Position numbers and translations under genes: made by a program. A stretch of DNA of 64,000 nt from Cristatella mucedo (Eukaryota > Bryozoa > Phylactolaemata > Cristatellidae): the NCBI GenBank assembly GCA_009760855.2, contig WPIO01000042.1, positions 213,501 to 277,500 on the forward strand, in the 5' to 3' direction. Under the pieces are notes generated by a model. That model did no database searches, was not told where the DNA came from, and saw nothing but the letters and a program-made list of their open reading frames with translations. This document shows, in pieces, positions 34,571 through 55,900 of the stretch (position 1 is its first letter; every line of letters begins with the position of its first letter).

Positions 34571-35679
34571 TACCTAACAGCGAAACCTGAGAATTTAGGA
34601 ATAAAAAATAGCAGGTCAAGGCTGATTTAGCAGCCTCACACAAGGAGCTGCAGAAGAACAGCTGTTCCTACCGCTTGCATTTGACCACATATTATTGCCA
34701 TTGCAAGACGCGAACCCATGACCGGCGACATTAAGCTGTGTGCACTGAACTCCGCGGCCGAGACCCAAGGCTTTGCCCTGTCGTGAAAGAAAGTTTTTGT
34801 GCAGCGATAGCTATTTTCCATTTATAGTAGGCATGAGGGATTGGGACCTCACACGTAGCCAGTGACAACAAAATGAAATGTCCTACCAAGCGATTTAAAA
34901 GTTGGCATTCACCCATTTAAAAATCTGACTGAATCGGTGTTCTGTGCCAAGACATTGATTGGTCCAGGGTAGTATGCAGGTAGAGCATAGCGGTCCATTA
35001 GAATTCCCGGCAGCCGGCTCGTGAGAGTTTGTTTACCACGACAAATGTTCGTGATGTACAATACTCGTTCTCCGAGTCAGTCTGCGACGCTTTCAAAGAA
35101 TTCCGATTAAGTGACAGGCAGCCTCTTTGTGACAGCATAGGACTGTTAACACTTGTGACAAGATAAGACAGCTATTTTAGCATGGAGTAAATTATAAATC
35201 CGTACTAGGGAGTACACAGGTATTAGAACTGGTGTGTCGCCTTTTGTTTGCTGGAGGTTTAAACTTGAGTTTCTCTAATATGAAGTCCGATCCAGCGTAG
35301 GAATGTTTTGAAACTGCTCAAGCTTTAAAATTGTAGGGTGACATCATTTCTATTAAAACAATGCTTTCGCTTCGTGTGCGTAAGTAACGTCATCCGGCGT
35401 AGTGGTCGCAAATGACACTTTAAAAAAGGCCCAAACGAATCATACTCGGCGTTTACAGAATGGATTTCGAGTATTTGTAAGACCTGCTTGGTTACTAGGG
35501 AAGTACAAAGGCAAATGACCAGCCTGAGAGCCTAACTAAATCTGAGACAGTGTGCCACCCTTACAGTCACATATCGCGCACAAACGCCCACGAACGTGTA
35601 AACCTGCACATGCACGCTCGCCCAAGAAAGAGCAACATGCTCAAGTTATCTTGCTCTCATTTGCTTCAATAGTAATGAT
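34571..35679. other. Intergenic, nothing recognised
   Basis: Unique A/T-moderate sequence. No coding, RNA or repeat call. Confidence 0.4.
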
Positions 35680-35760
35680 AATAATCTACATGTATAGAAC
35701 CCTCGAGGAATTAAATCTCTTTGTAGGCCCTTTAGAGACGCTCTATAGAAAGCATAACCA
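35680..35760 (-). mobile_element. Retroposon 3' tail fragment
   Basis: The stretch tagaaccctcgaggaatta, aatctctttgtaggcccttt is a decayed copy of the shared hairpin tail in reverse complement. Confidence 0.5.
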
Positions 35761-37083
35761 AATGACTACGATCACAGCAGGTTGGATAATTTGTAGATCT
35801 CTTACCTTGCATAATTTACAGGTATGCGCTGGCGAAGGTGGAGTGGTAAAGGTTTAAAAAAGAAAAAACTCCTTCGTATAAGCTGGTGGTGCTCAAGAGG
35901 GAAGGCCACTGCGTTAATTCAGGATTCAATTTGGTCGGTCCTAGGTAATCATTCCTTAAGCTTATATCCTTCCTTCCTTCAATCCCTGATTGGATATAAA
36001 CCTAGCCAATTTCTTTCTGAACTTCATCCCGAGAAACTGAATGTGCACTTAAATAATACGGAACTTGATGCACGGAAATAAGGAACGAGCTTGCTCGAGC
36101 TCGAGTTTTAAAACAAAAGTAGTAATTTGGCTGGGCACCGTCATACAGGTAGCATTATCAACTGCTTATTCAGTGCTGCAGGTTCAGCCGTATTTTACTA
36201 TGTTGCGGTAAAGCTGTTGTTGACAATGCGATATTAGAGTTGATATGGCCATTTCGGGGGGCGGACACGGGCCACTTGCCTCCTACAGGGGACAGCGAGC
36301 TGGGCTGCCCCTATTCCACGCCCCGCGGTCTTCACCAACGAAGAAACTCTGCTTTATTTCCATTCAACGAGCAACCGCTGAGTTCGTGACGAATAGACAG
36401 TACAATTTTTCGCTATAGTTTTCTATTAATTTTGGATCTAGCCCAGCCTACTCGACAATCTTGCTGGTCTTGCTCCTACAAAACAATTTGCTAGTATCGT
36501 CCCTGCGGATGAAAATCCTGCCTCGGCCACTGAAAATAGAAGAATAATTAGGTGGGCAGAGCAAAATTGCAGCCAGCTATAGCCACTAAATAGCAGTGTC
36601 GAGATTAGAATTATTCAAGCACAAGGTCAGCATCATTTCGGACTGATTCGGGAACGTGCAGTGCGTCTGCATTATGGAAAGCATGGTCCGTCGTCTACCG
36701 CGGTCCGTCGTCCAGACGCCATCGACGAGCAGGGTGAGAGTACAGAGTCGTTGGCTACGAAAATTGGCACTCCTCTGCTTTTGACGTCATTCGAAAATAC
36801 CTTTTGCGAGACGTAGGGGGAGACTGGGCACGAGGCCGAGGGTCAGTATTTCTCTTCGCTTCCTGTGATGGGGCTAAACATATATGTTATGAAGCGGGAT
36901 TTCAAGACGCCGCTCCCGGCTCTCAGCAATTGAGGATGCTAGCTTCTTTTCAGATGCAGCATAAAAAGGCTGTCGGAGGGCGCGTCTTCGTCACTGAGCT
37001 TCTGGCTCTAACCGAAAATGAGGTATTCCAACTTTTTAAAAGAGGGGTTGAAGTGCCTTTGAGGGAGGCACTTTGGGCTCTGT
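35761..37083. other. Intergenic; one unrecognised open frame
   Basis: An open frame at 36804-37106 (+) of 100 codons has mixed composition and includes GGRVFVTELLALTENEVFQL. I recognise no family, see no splice partners and cannot call it a gene. The rest is unique sequence. Confidence 0.25.
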
Positions 37084-37177
37084 ACAGATTACGGAGCTTT
37101 GTCTAGAGCTGTCGTCGACGACAGGATTTTTTAGTGGGAGGTAAGACGCGTCTGGAGAGGCGCCTTTGTTTTTAGAT
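37084..37177 (+). repeat. Left copy of a 94-bp direct duplication
   Basis: Begins acagattacggagctt and ends gcgcctttgtttttagat. It is almost the same as 37613-37707, with small indels in the middle. Only this copy is preceded by the open frame ending at 37106. Confidence 0.92.
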
Positions 37178-37199
37178 CTCCAGGTCTGAGCCACTCTCT

Positions 37200-37296
<97 letters not shown>

Positions 37297-37310
37297 GAGA
37301 GAGGGAGAGA

Positions 37311-37372
<62 letters not shown>

Positions 37373-37458
37373 TTAGAGGGAGAGCGAGAGAGAGGAGAGA
37401 GAGAGAGGGTGAGGAGAGAGGGGAGAGACAGCGAGATAGGAGTGAGAGGAGAGGAGAG

Positions 37459-37525
<67 letters not shown>

Positions 37526-37612
37526 CAGGAGAACGGAGAATGGAGAGAGAGAGAGCACAGAGAGTCGACGAGGAGAGAGAGAGAGAGTGAGAGAGGAGGA
37601 GAGAGAGATATT
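37200..37612 (+). repeat. (GA)n-rich array between the duplicated segments
   Basis: Three GA blocks (about 37203-37367, 37381-37440 imperfect, 37460-37521) separated by short interrupted purine-rich sequence. All long Arg/Glu frames here are repeat artefacts. Confidence 0.95.
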
Positions 37613-37892
<280 letters not shown>

Positions 37893-38700
37893 ATTAGAGC
37901 CTGTCAGGAGTCCTCCGACAATTGAACTGCCACACATTTCCTTCTAAAATCAGCTCCATAACTTGGTAAGCAGGCACAAATAGCAGACGCTAGCTGTAGA
38001 TAGGCGCCTAGAGATCCCAACCGCCAGCAGCGTATCTCCCCGGTGTTTTAGCCTGCCGCTGCTATGCGACCGGTGAGCGATGCCTTTTAAAAGAGCTGCG
38101 AGAGCTGGGGGGGGGGCCGCGGTAAGTGTTCACAGCCGCAGCTTCCCGTCGACGACTGACATAGTTTTCGTATCGGCTTATTAGGAATTTTAGAACTGCC
38201 AGCCTAATTCTGATCTCTTTATCATAGCATAGGCAAAATACGAAACTCTTCTACAATACCACAGGCGCTCAACCGTTTAAAAAAAGCTGCTTCGTGTTAA
38301 TTTGACACACTTGGAAGAAAGCAGAAAGCGCGTTTCCGGTCGACTTGAGGACAGCGTAAAAACTCGGCTGCACGAAGTCACACTTCCGACGATTTCCAGT
38401 CGCATCTACCAGAGGCCAACGTTTAGCCCTTCCTTGAACCGGCTAGGTCTGGGTAAATGGGTAGCCAACGACGCGAACTGCTAAATATTCGCGGCAGCGA
38501 TAATGAATGCTGGACCCAGGACTCGCGCCTCGCGAAGTATCTGGCAGCTAGACAATTGTGTGCGAGCGGCGCCTGCGCACTTTGCGACGGCGGGCGGTCG
38601 TTGCGACGCGAAAGACCGAGGTCAATTGGAAGCGGATATGCGCCAAAAACGTCTGTCGGCCGCAAAGTTAATGAATACGTCCGGGCGTATTCGTGGCACG
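37893..38700. other. Intergenic, nothing recognised
   Basis: Mixed-composition sequence grading into CpG-rich DNA towards SZRD1. No exon recognised. Confidence 0.35.
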
Positions 38701-39527
38701 TGTCCGTTGTGGCCAAACTTCGTTAGCCAGGCTCCGGACCGGAGTGGGGGGGGGTTTCGGATCGGACGCCAATCAGCCGCGGCGGATGGCCGCTGCGCCG
38801 CCGGTACTTCTTCGCGCGTCGCCTCGGGGAAGCGGAAGCGAGGCGCTGAACTGAAGCAGTTAGACGCTGTTGGGCAGGTGTTGGCGGCCAGTGCAGCGAC
38901 CGCCAGAGCTCGGCGAGGCCCTGGCGTCCGACAGACGGTTAGCGTACGCTGCCTCTAGCATCCAAATTCCCTCCAAGTAAGTCCGAAGTGATAATTAACT
39001 TGAGCTTTGCTGCTCGCCGTCTGCGCAATTGACTCGAACAATTCTGGAGAGCGATCGGAAATGGATTGTCAAAAAGCGCGCTTACCTCGCTGACGAGCTA
39101 CGAGAAGCATTTTCCCGACAAGCCACCGGGTTAGTCTAGGAAGCAGAGTAAAGCGGGCGCAGCTCACCATTGGGCTCTGCAGCGCAGATGGCGTGCCGTC
39201 CAGCGGCGGTCTCGCGTCTTTGCAGCCTTTCTCACTAGAATCGCCGCCTGAGCAGTGAGCGAATTTGCCGGACGCAGAGCGTGTGAGGCGGCAGCCGACC
39301 GCGACTCGTCGAGTTCCTTTAGAAGTTACGCTTAAGAGGCGCTAGCCTAAGAAGCCCAAAGTTTAGCATGGCCCCGTACCGTCGCAACATCATATAGTAG
39401 TACCGAAACTATTGGCGACGCGTACTTCGCGATACGAGGGTGCGCCGTCGGCGCAAACGCCAGGCGACCGTCGGTCGTTGCATCCGGAAGCCTCGCGCCT
39501 ACCCACAATGCACGAACGCTTGTAGAC
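38701..39527 (+). promoter_or_regulatory. Probable SZRD1 promoter/5' UTR (CpG-rich)
   Basis: CpG-dense DNA ending at the SZRD1 start codon. A consensus CCAAT box (ccaatcag, 38769-38776) lies about 760 bp upstream of the ATG. No TATA box was seen. The transcription start cannot be fixed. Confidence 0.4.
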
Positions 39528-49260
<9,733 letters not shown>

Positions 49261-49489
49261 GTACGCTAGTGTGTGCAGGCTGCAGCTGGTGTATGCCGTA
49301 TGTATGCAGCGCTGACCTCAGGTTTACCATGCGGTATTTAGAAGGCGTCGTGTTTGTGCGTACGCGTGATCTCGAGTGTGTGCTCGGGTGCACATTTTAC
49401 ATGCCATAGTGTTAAAAAAATGGCCACCGTGGGATCCCGTCATGCAGTTCGCCTTAATTTCAAGATAGTAGTACTATTTTTAATTCTAA

Positions 49490-50160
49490 TGATAATAGTA
49501 ATACTAATAACAAGACATTTATTTCGCGCCCTTTGAGAACTAAATCTCTTTCTAGGCACTTTACATATACTGGAAAGGAAGCATGTCAAAATGGTTAGCA
49601 ATAACATGCCGAGTGTCAGGACGCATAAGCACACCATGGACGATGCATCCAGATCCAGCAAATGTTGAGGAACAGGTGAGTTTTAGCTAATATTGAAATG
49701 TCAAGCCAAGGGATGTCAAGACATCAGTCGGGAGTGAGTTTCAGCTTTGTGAGCAAACAAATAAAGGCACAGTCCCCAAAAGAGTTGAGATTGGTTTGAG
49801 GTTCAGGTAGACGTGATACGATGACTAACGTGATTAGGACGGTCGGATATGTAGGCTGGAGCAAGAGAATGAAAGGACAAAACGAGTGACAAAACCTTGA
49901 AGTCGATACGCTGCTTGATGGGAAGCCAGCGCAGGTAGGTGTAATAAGGTGTAATACAGGAAGTGTTGTGTGCTATTGCTATTTTCATAACACAAACCTG
50001 GCTGCTGAGGTGTTCACCAACTGTATGTCTTATTGCAAATGCCGGAAGACCTGCGAGTATTGAGTTAGGGGCCTTGGGAGTACTTGATCTAAAGGTACGG
50101 TCTCCAAAGGTTTGAGGTTGGTTGGAGGTACACATCAAAGATTTGAGTGACAAGAGGGTA
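49490..50160 (-). mobile_element. LINE-A, degenerate
   Basis: Hairpin tail at 49521-49565 (gcgccctttgagaactaaat), then LINE-A 3' UTR and C-terminal region in reverse complement (gcttgatgggaagccagc, gtgacaaaaccttgaagtcg). Confidence 0.7.
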
Positions 50161-50269
50161 CGGTACGATGCCTATCCTAGTTGAGAACTAGTTTGGATAG
50201 GAAAGGCCGATGCAAGAAATTCAAGTGACCCAATAAGAGTTACACAGCCTTAAAGTCGATATGCCGTGA

Positions 50270-50395
50270 TAGCCCAGGAGTTAAGGTGCACGCTCTTCAC
50301 TACTGGGCAATCATTTATTGCGAACTGGAAGCAGTGGTGATAGCCGATAAGGCTCTTCTGCTGCTATACAAATGAGGCGGTTAAGTCAGCTATGA
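50270..50395 (+). mobile_element. Type II SINE with internal deletion
   Basis: A box tagcccaggagttaaggtg is present, but the B-box region is deleted. The tail is intact: agcagtggtgatagccg, cttctgctgctatac, gaggcggttaagtcagc. Confidence 0.68.
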
Positions 50396-50960
50396 TTCTG
50401 AGCCAGTGCAGGTCGGTGAAAAGTGGTGTAGTGCAGCAATTGTGTCGTCAATGGCAGACGGACCTAACTGCTGTGCACCAATTGTACTGTATATGTCTTG
50501 TGCTCTCGAGCCTGGTACCAGACACGTTTTCTGCCAGTTCGTTCCCATTGTGCAGTGCCATTAGGGTCTTCCATATTGAGGAGTGCTGCTCCAAAGAATT
50601 TCTTTAGAGGAGTGGGCAGCATTGAAAAACAGGCACCAAGACCTATGAGTTACAGAGGTTTACGTGGGATGTCGCATATGCATGGACGAGCTTGGCTGTA
50701 GTATCCTTATCTTAGCAGGCCTGAATTTTTTGCAATAGCTCTTAGGTGAAAGTAGGTAGACTTGACTGCAGAGCTGATGCGGTAATCTAGTAAAGTTTAT
50801 TTTGGAACTGGGCTCACAGATTTCGTGCAGGTGCCAAAGGAGATGTGCTGGCCTATCTCATTTTGAAGATTAGGCTTTCAATTTCTGCGTACCACTAGGA
50901 TTGTCCGTAGCTAGTCAGTTGATTTTATTGCCACCCAATTAGAGAGATTTTGTTGCCACC
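50396..50960 (-). mobile_element. LINE-A internal fragment
   Basis: Continues LINE-A order in reverse complement (gtgcaggtcggtgaaaagtg, gtagacttgactgcagagc, tagtcagttgattttatt). The type II SINE appears inserted between this piece and 49490-50160. Confidence 0.65.
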
Positions 50961-51324
50961 CTATTTCGAAAATCAGCAATACTTGCTGCAGACAGAGTTT
51001 GACGTGCTGAAAGGCAGGGAGGGATGAGAGCACAGGTAAAGGTGTGCATTAAAATGAAAATGGAAAATCTGCATGAAAATGATAACCTAGATTGTACTTG
51101 GCGATTCAATCGGCAATAGGAATAGTAAGCATTTTGGGAGGAATAGACACGGAGTAGATCCTCGAGGTACTCATACTCATAACTCACTGGATGACCGTTC
51201 GCCATTTACATCTACTTTCTGGAATCTCTACTGAGATAAGACCTAAGCCAATACGGTGGAGTGCCGGTGATGCATAATTGGTGCTCAAAGAAAACTTGTT
51301 GGTCAATATAAAATAAAAATTAAA

Positions 51325-51450
51325 TATAATTCATTTGTATAGTACCCTAAGAGAACTGTATCTCTATCGGGGCGCTTCACATATGCCTTAGGGCTGGAGC
51401 CCTCGACCTCATCAAAGGCAAGCACCTTGACCCCTGTGCCAATATAATCA
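51325..51450 (-). mobile_element. Type I SINE
   Basis: In reverse complement: degenerate head, ctccagccctaaggc, catatgtgaagcgcc, gatagagatacagttctc and ttagggtactatacaaatg. Confidence 0.68.
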
Positions 51451-51954
51451 AATGCTGCCAAGAGATCCAGCAGAGACTACTCAAGTCAGCATGACCGGGA
51501 AGGTTGCTGTGCATTTTTTACAGTGCTGACTCTATGGTGTTATTATTTTGAAAGCCTTAACTTTATTAACTTATTAGGTTGAAAGGTTTGTTGTAGGAGT
51601 TTAACTGGTCTGCCACTACACGTTCCAGTGTGTTTGATAAGAAAGACAGTAGTGTGACTTGAGGAAGCTGCCGAAGTTGTCACGGTTAACTGCTGTCTTC
51701 TTAATAAGTAGCCTATCAACAGCCTTTTCGAAAGATGCATAAAGAACACCCGAGGCTATGGACAAGTTTACTCAGCTAATTTTGCAAGGTAGCAGCAAAT
51801 CTATGCATCAGAAGAAGAGCAGGATGTATGAGCTCTTAGTAGTCTTCTTAGACTAGGAGATGAACTTCGAAATGAGATTACTAGTGGCAGGTTTAAATGT
51901 GGGCATTGGTGTAAAGCAAGAAACTGAGGGTGGGGCATCTGGTAGCAATGCTAC

Positions 51955-52890
51955 CTTAGGAATGTAATGTAATGTATCTCCGTCTGTAACTCCAAAAAGT
52001 CACAAAGACCACGTGGGTGTTATGCTGGAGAGTTTTGTATAGAGCACTCACAGCCTAAGCGGCTTTGGGTATGCATTCGGTAGCCAACAGACTTCGTCTC
52101 ACGCAACAAAGAGAAAGTGGGAAGCATAGCAGATTCAGGAGAGCAGTTGAGGTAGTGAGTAGCATGGAAGTAGCAGCTCAGGGCCGCTGAAAAGGATGAG
52201 CCATAGTCGGCAGTAGGAGAGCAGTTGTCGTTGTGTAAGAATTGTGGAAGCGAGTTCCACAGTCTAGGACCCGGAGAGCTAAAACTTCTGTCGCCAACTG
52301 TCTTTAAGTGGAGGAATGGATCACCTAATTTATTGTCCACACGGGACCTGAGGACGCGAACAGGCTGAAACTGATGCAGCAGTTCAGCTAGGTACGAAGG
52401 AGCCAAGCCGTGGTGGGCCGTGTGGGTCAGCGTAAGAACTTGTCTTTGATGAAGACCTGATTGCAACCGATTCAAACGATGGCCCGTGCGAAAAACTGCA
52501 CATTTGATAGCCAAACGATTCGCAAACAACAATTGCAACCCCACGAACAACAATTGCAACCCGTCACGAATCTTGTCAGAACTCATGGACTGATGGAATG
52601 AGATTCCGGGTGGAGTGGTCTCAGAAATACAGCTACTGGAACAAGGCGTCATCCAAGTTTCGGTAAGCAGAAATGTATCTAGCTTCTCCTGGACCACCTG
52701 ATCGCGGATAAGTAACCCCTTGGTTTTTAGCGAGCGGACATTTAGTAGGTGGAATTTAAGAGGCTGTCCAACAACTGGGCGGCGGCGATTAAGTGGCTTG
52801 TATTCTCCTCCGTTTGCGCCCGGCCCGGCGCACGCGGGCCCTTCGAATTTGAATTGGACCTTGGTAAGGGCCGTCGGACGACGTTCCACA
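51955..52890 (-). mobile_element. LINE-B with internal deletion joining endonuclease start to C-terminus
   Basis: An open frame of 289 codons (52889-52020; first codon GTG, so perhaps part of a longer frame) begins with APE-type endonuclease motifs: FHLLNVRSLKTKGLL, LDTFLLTETWMTP. It then passes, with no stop, into the LINE-B C-terminal region: HHGLAPSYLAELLHQFQP, GDRSFSSPGPRLWNSLPQFL, CYFHATHYLNCSP. The rest of the endonuclease and the whole RT core are missing. A short imperfect tandem (caacaattgcaacccc) lies near the junction at ~52527-52562. The (aatgt)n tail is at 51961-51975. Confidence 0.82.
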
Positions 52891-55789
52891 ACGTGCTGGG
52901 CTACGGCGTCTGGGCTACTACCGCAACAAGTACTATTCAGCGCTTTAAACTTATGGGTGACTTTGTGATCGTATCTGTCTTGATGACATAGAGGCTAGAA
53001 AAATCATTTTGTTGTCAAGTCTTGCTCTGGGTTGGCAGGGGGAGTGGAGGTGCGTTCTTGCCTCGACGACTTTCATTCGTGGATGCGAATTTCCTTAAAT
53101 GGGTGAATGATAAGTAAATGAAGAGCTCGAAAGCAGACAGACTGACTGCACTGCAACAGACTGGATTTTTACTTGGGCATTTCTACCCCGCAGTTTAGGC
53201 TTCTGCCTCTGACTTGGCGAGCTTCAAAAGCGATTGAACGGTGCATGCTCTGGGTTCTGCCCCTTCTGCAGTCTCCTATGCTGAATCGCCAGAGTAAAGA
53301 AATTTGCCTCCTGCGGACCTCAGGGCACCGGTGGCTGCATTCCTCTTGCAAGTATTTAGCTATTAGGACACACTGGTGCCACTCTGTCCTTTGTGCTCTG
53401 CCTACGAAAAGTTCCTCCCGGTCAGTCGGGCTGTCAGTATGCTGTGCTAAGCAACGATGCTTCGCCTCATTCACGTTATGCCTCTCCCCGCTGACTTTCC
53501 TATGACAGGCACAGACGTGTCGCTCTCATTGGTTGTTTCAAGCTTTGCTGTCGTTTCGAGAAATATGCGGGTCTCACCTGTCGCAAGTTACCAGGCTGCC
53601 GGGTGCAGAGTGCAGCTGAAGCCCCTCATCTGCCTCGCCGGCTTAGTTGCTGCTGTTGCTGTGGGAGCCTGTGTCATTTTGCTTTATGGGATTCAAGTCG
53701 GCTGGCTGCTGGGTGTGCACTGAGGCCAGCTGCTCGGTCGGCCTTGAAGCGCTCGGCCCAGTCAGCTATTGGCTTTCCTCTATCAGCTATTGGAGTTCCT
53801 CTCTGGCTTCTTTTTTTGCAGCCAGAAGCTGACGGTCGTCTCTCGTCAGTCCGACCAATCGGGTGCCGGCAGCGGCGGGAGGTAAAGGCTGGGTGCTGGC
53901 CGGCCCGCACCAGCTGCCATGCTGCCGTGGACAGCAGCAAAGTGGCTACGGCTCGTCTCGTCCACGCGGGCGATCCAGCGTCGGTCAGCGTAGCCCGGCT
54001 GCTAGCCTCGTCGTCTTGTGTCTGGCTTCTTTAGCTCAGCCGTTGATCTCCAGTGGCTGCTGCAGCTGCCGCGCTTCCAGCCTTGTCGGCTGCTGCTTGC
54101 AGTGGCTGCTGCAAGCTGGATGGTTGCCTGCTTGTCTGCGAGTCCCACCTTGCGGCTGCTGTCAGCGGCTGGCTGTGTCCGGCGCATGGCCGTTTGGCAG
54201 CGGCGTCTGCAGCATCGTGCTGGCCTAGCCCGTGCTCACCCCTGAGCGCGGGCTGTGCCTGTTGCAACGGCAGCTGCAGCTCGTTGCACTGCCGCCGCTG
54301 CTGTTCCCAAGAGACTAGTGTGGCCTTCTTTGTGGAAGGAGTAGTTCTGTCGAGCGCCTTTCCTCCCGAGCCGCTACGGCTCGTGATCTGCCCGGACGGT
54401 CGGTGTTTGTGCTGGCCGCGGTTCTGTTCAGTCGTTTGCTCATGCTGCCGCACAATGGCAACCGACGTCCAGGCAGGGCTTGCCGCTCGACCCACTGAGC
54501 CAGCACGGTGTGTCGATGCCTGCACGTTTGGTGCGGCGGCTAGCTGTTTTTTTGTAGTCCATTTTTGCCTGCCGAGGTGCTGCAGCCGGACTTCGCTTGG
54601 TCTTCCGCAGTCGGCCGACGATTTTGCTCGATTGCGTTTGCGTTTCGTCAGCCAGTGACGTTCGTTGCTGCTCTGCTTCGGCCGCGTTGCTTGCCAACGC
54701 CGATAGGTAGATACTTTGCCACAGTGTCAGCAGCCCCCCACCGACAGGCACTTGTGGGCTTTGCTGCTCGGTGATGACTGTGCACCATGGTGCCCGGAGT
54801 CTGCTGGCAGGTTCTGCTGCCTCGCCCGGTCCCCGGCTCGCGCTGGCCGCTGCCTTTGTCAGCTGGTGGCGGGACGGCCGATCGAATGTGTGAGCAGGTC
54901 GTCGGATCGTAGGGAAGAGGCCAGATCGCCTAGCGAACGTGATCTTTCTGCGGATTGTCTCCAAACACCATTTAGCTGGCGTGTGCCTACTCTCGTGTTC
55001 CGGCTGCCTTCGGCGATTTGAATCGGATCGATTCGCTGGGGTCAGAGCCGTGGCTGCCTCGTCCACCCAGCCGCCGACTATGTGCATGGCCGGCTGAGAC
55101 TGACCGCTGGTTCTACACGCATTACTGGCTGTCGGCATCTGCTAGGCTTTCGGCAGCAGATCGACAGCTGCCCCTACCCCCAGTGACACATCGCTGGCCG
55201 GGGAGTAGCAGTGGGCAAGAGCTACAATTACTATTATTTTTTCGAAATGGAATGTTAATGCAAAATGCCGCCCGTCATGTTCGTCTTGAAAAATACATTC
55301 GGTGAATGCTTGCAACAGCAGTGAAGACTAATGCTGTCACAGGTACAGCAGAAACGTTCGTGGGCATTTTTTTCAAGGATGATGTGGTTTTTCGTAGTGG
55401 CACCTGTGCTTTTGTGTAGCCAATATGGTGGTGGGGTGGCCGGGGGGGGGGGGCTAACTTGAAAGCATCTTCACTGACAGCTTAGTTCATAGATGGCTCT
55501 GGAAACATATCGCATTCGTTCAGATTTCACACACAGCAGTGGTATGGCATTCGGTAAGTATAACCTGCACTGAAACAGATAAAGTTAGTACGATACATGC
55601 AGCATAGAATCGAGGTGCTGTGGAAACTTTCATAGGTTGCTTTTGAGCCTGACATGCTCATTTTTAGCATGGTAGATGTGCTGCTGGATTTTTCTTCCAT
55701 CGATTGAACCGTCATATATACTATTTAATGGTCAAAGGCCTGATGCTTGGAAACAGTGAATATGTTGTGGCCTCTAGTTGTATTCTGCC
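52891..55789. other. GC-rich stretch downstream of SZRD1 exon 2, no confident gene
   Basis: 53,600-55,200 is GC- and CTG/CAG-rich. It opens long low-complexity frames on both strands (up to 232 codons) that share nothing with known families. It may contain SZRD1 terminal exon and UTR sequence. A poly-G run lies at 55441-55453. Confidence 0.3.
53822..53884 (+). CDS. Weak candidate for the SZRD1 terminal exon
   Basis: A strong acceptor (ctggcttctttttttgcag, ending 53821) is followed by a segment that, with the two bases carried from SZRD1 exon 2, reads GQKLTVVSRQSDQSGAGSGG then R and a TAA stop. Phase and acceptor fit, but the family's GPDG-GF C-terminal signature is absent. The same segment also offers a donor (ggcgggag|gtaaag). 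Treat as a guess. Confidence 0.15.
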
Positions 55790-55900
55790 GAGTCTGGCGG
55801 TCTGGCTGAGGTCGTGGGCTCGAGCCCCGGGGCATGTGTGAAGCGCCTGAATAGAGATTAAGTTCTCTTGGGGCGCTATACAAATGAATTATATTATTCT
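55790..55900 (+). mobile_element. Type I SINE
   Basis: B box gggctcgagcccc (55816-55828), then ggggcatgtgtgaagcgcc, tgaatagagattaagttctc, ttggggcgctatacaaatga. The A-box half is shortened. Well-preserved tail. Confidence 0.75.

Noticed and set aside
54391-54430. CPDG-containing frame considered as the SZRD1 SUZ-C exon
   Set aside because: Lacks the following GF and the preceding RQP context, and no acceptor in the right phase was found.
54440-55138. 232-codon minus-strand frame
   Set aside because: Low-complexity GC-rich composition with no recognisable domain. Overlapping long frames occur on both strands, which is typical of GC-rich non-coding DNA.
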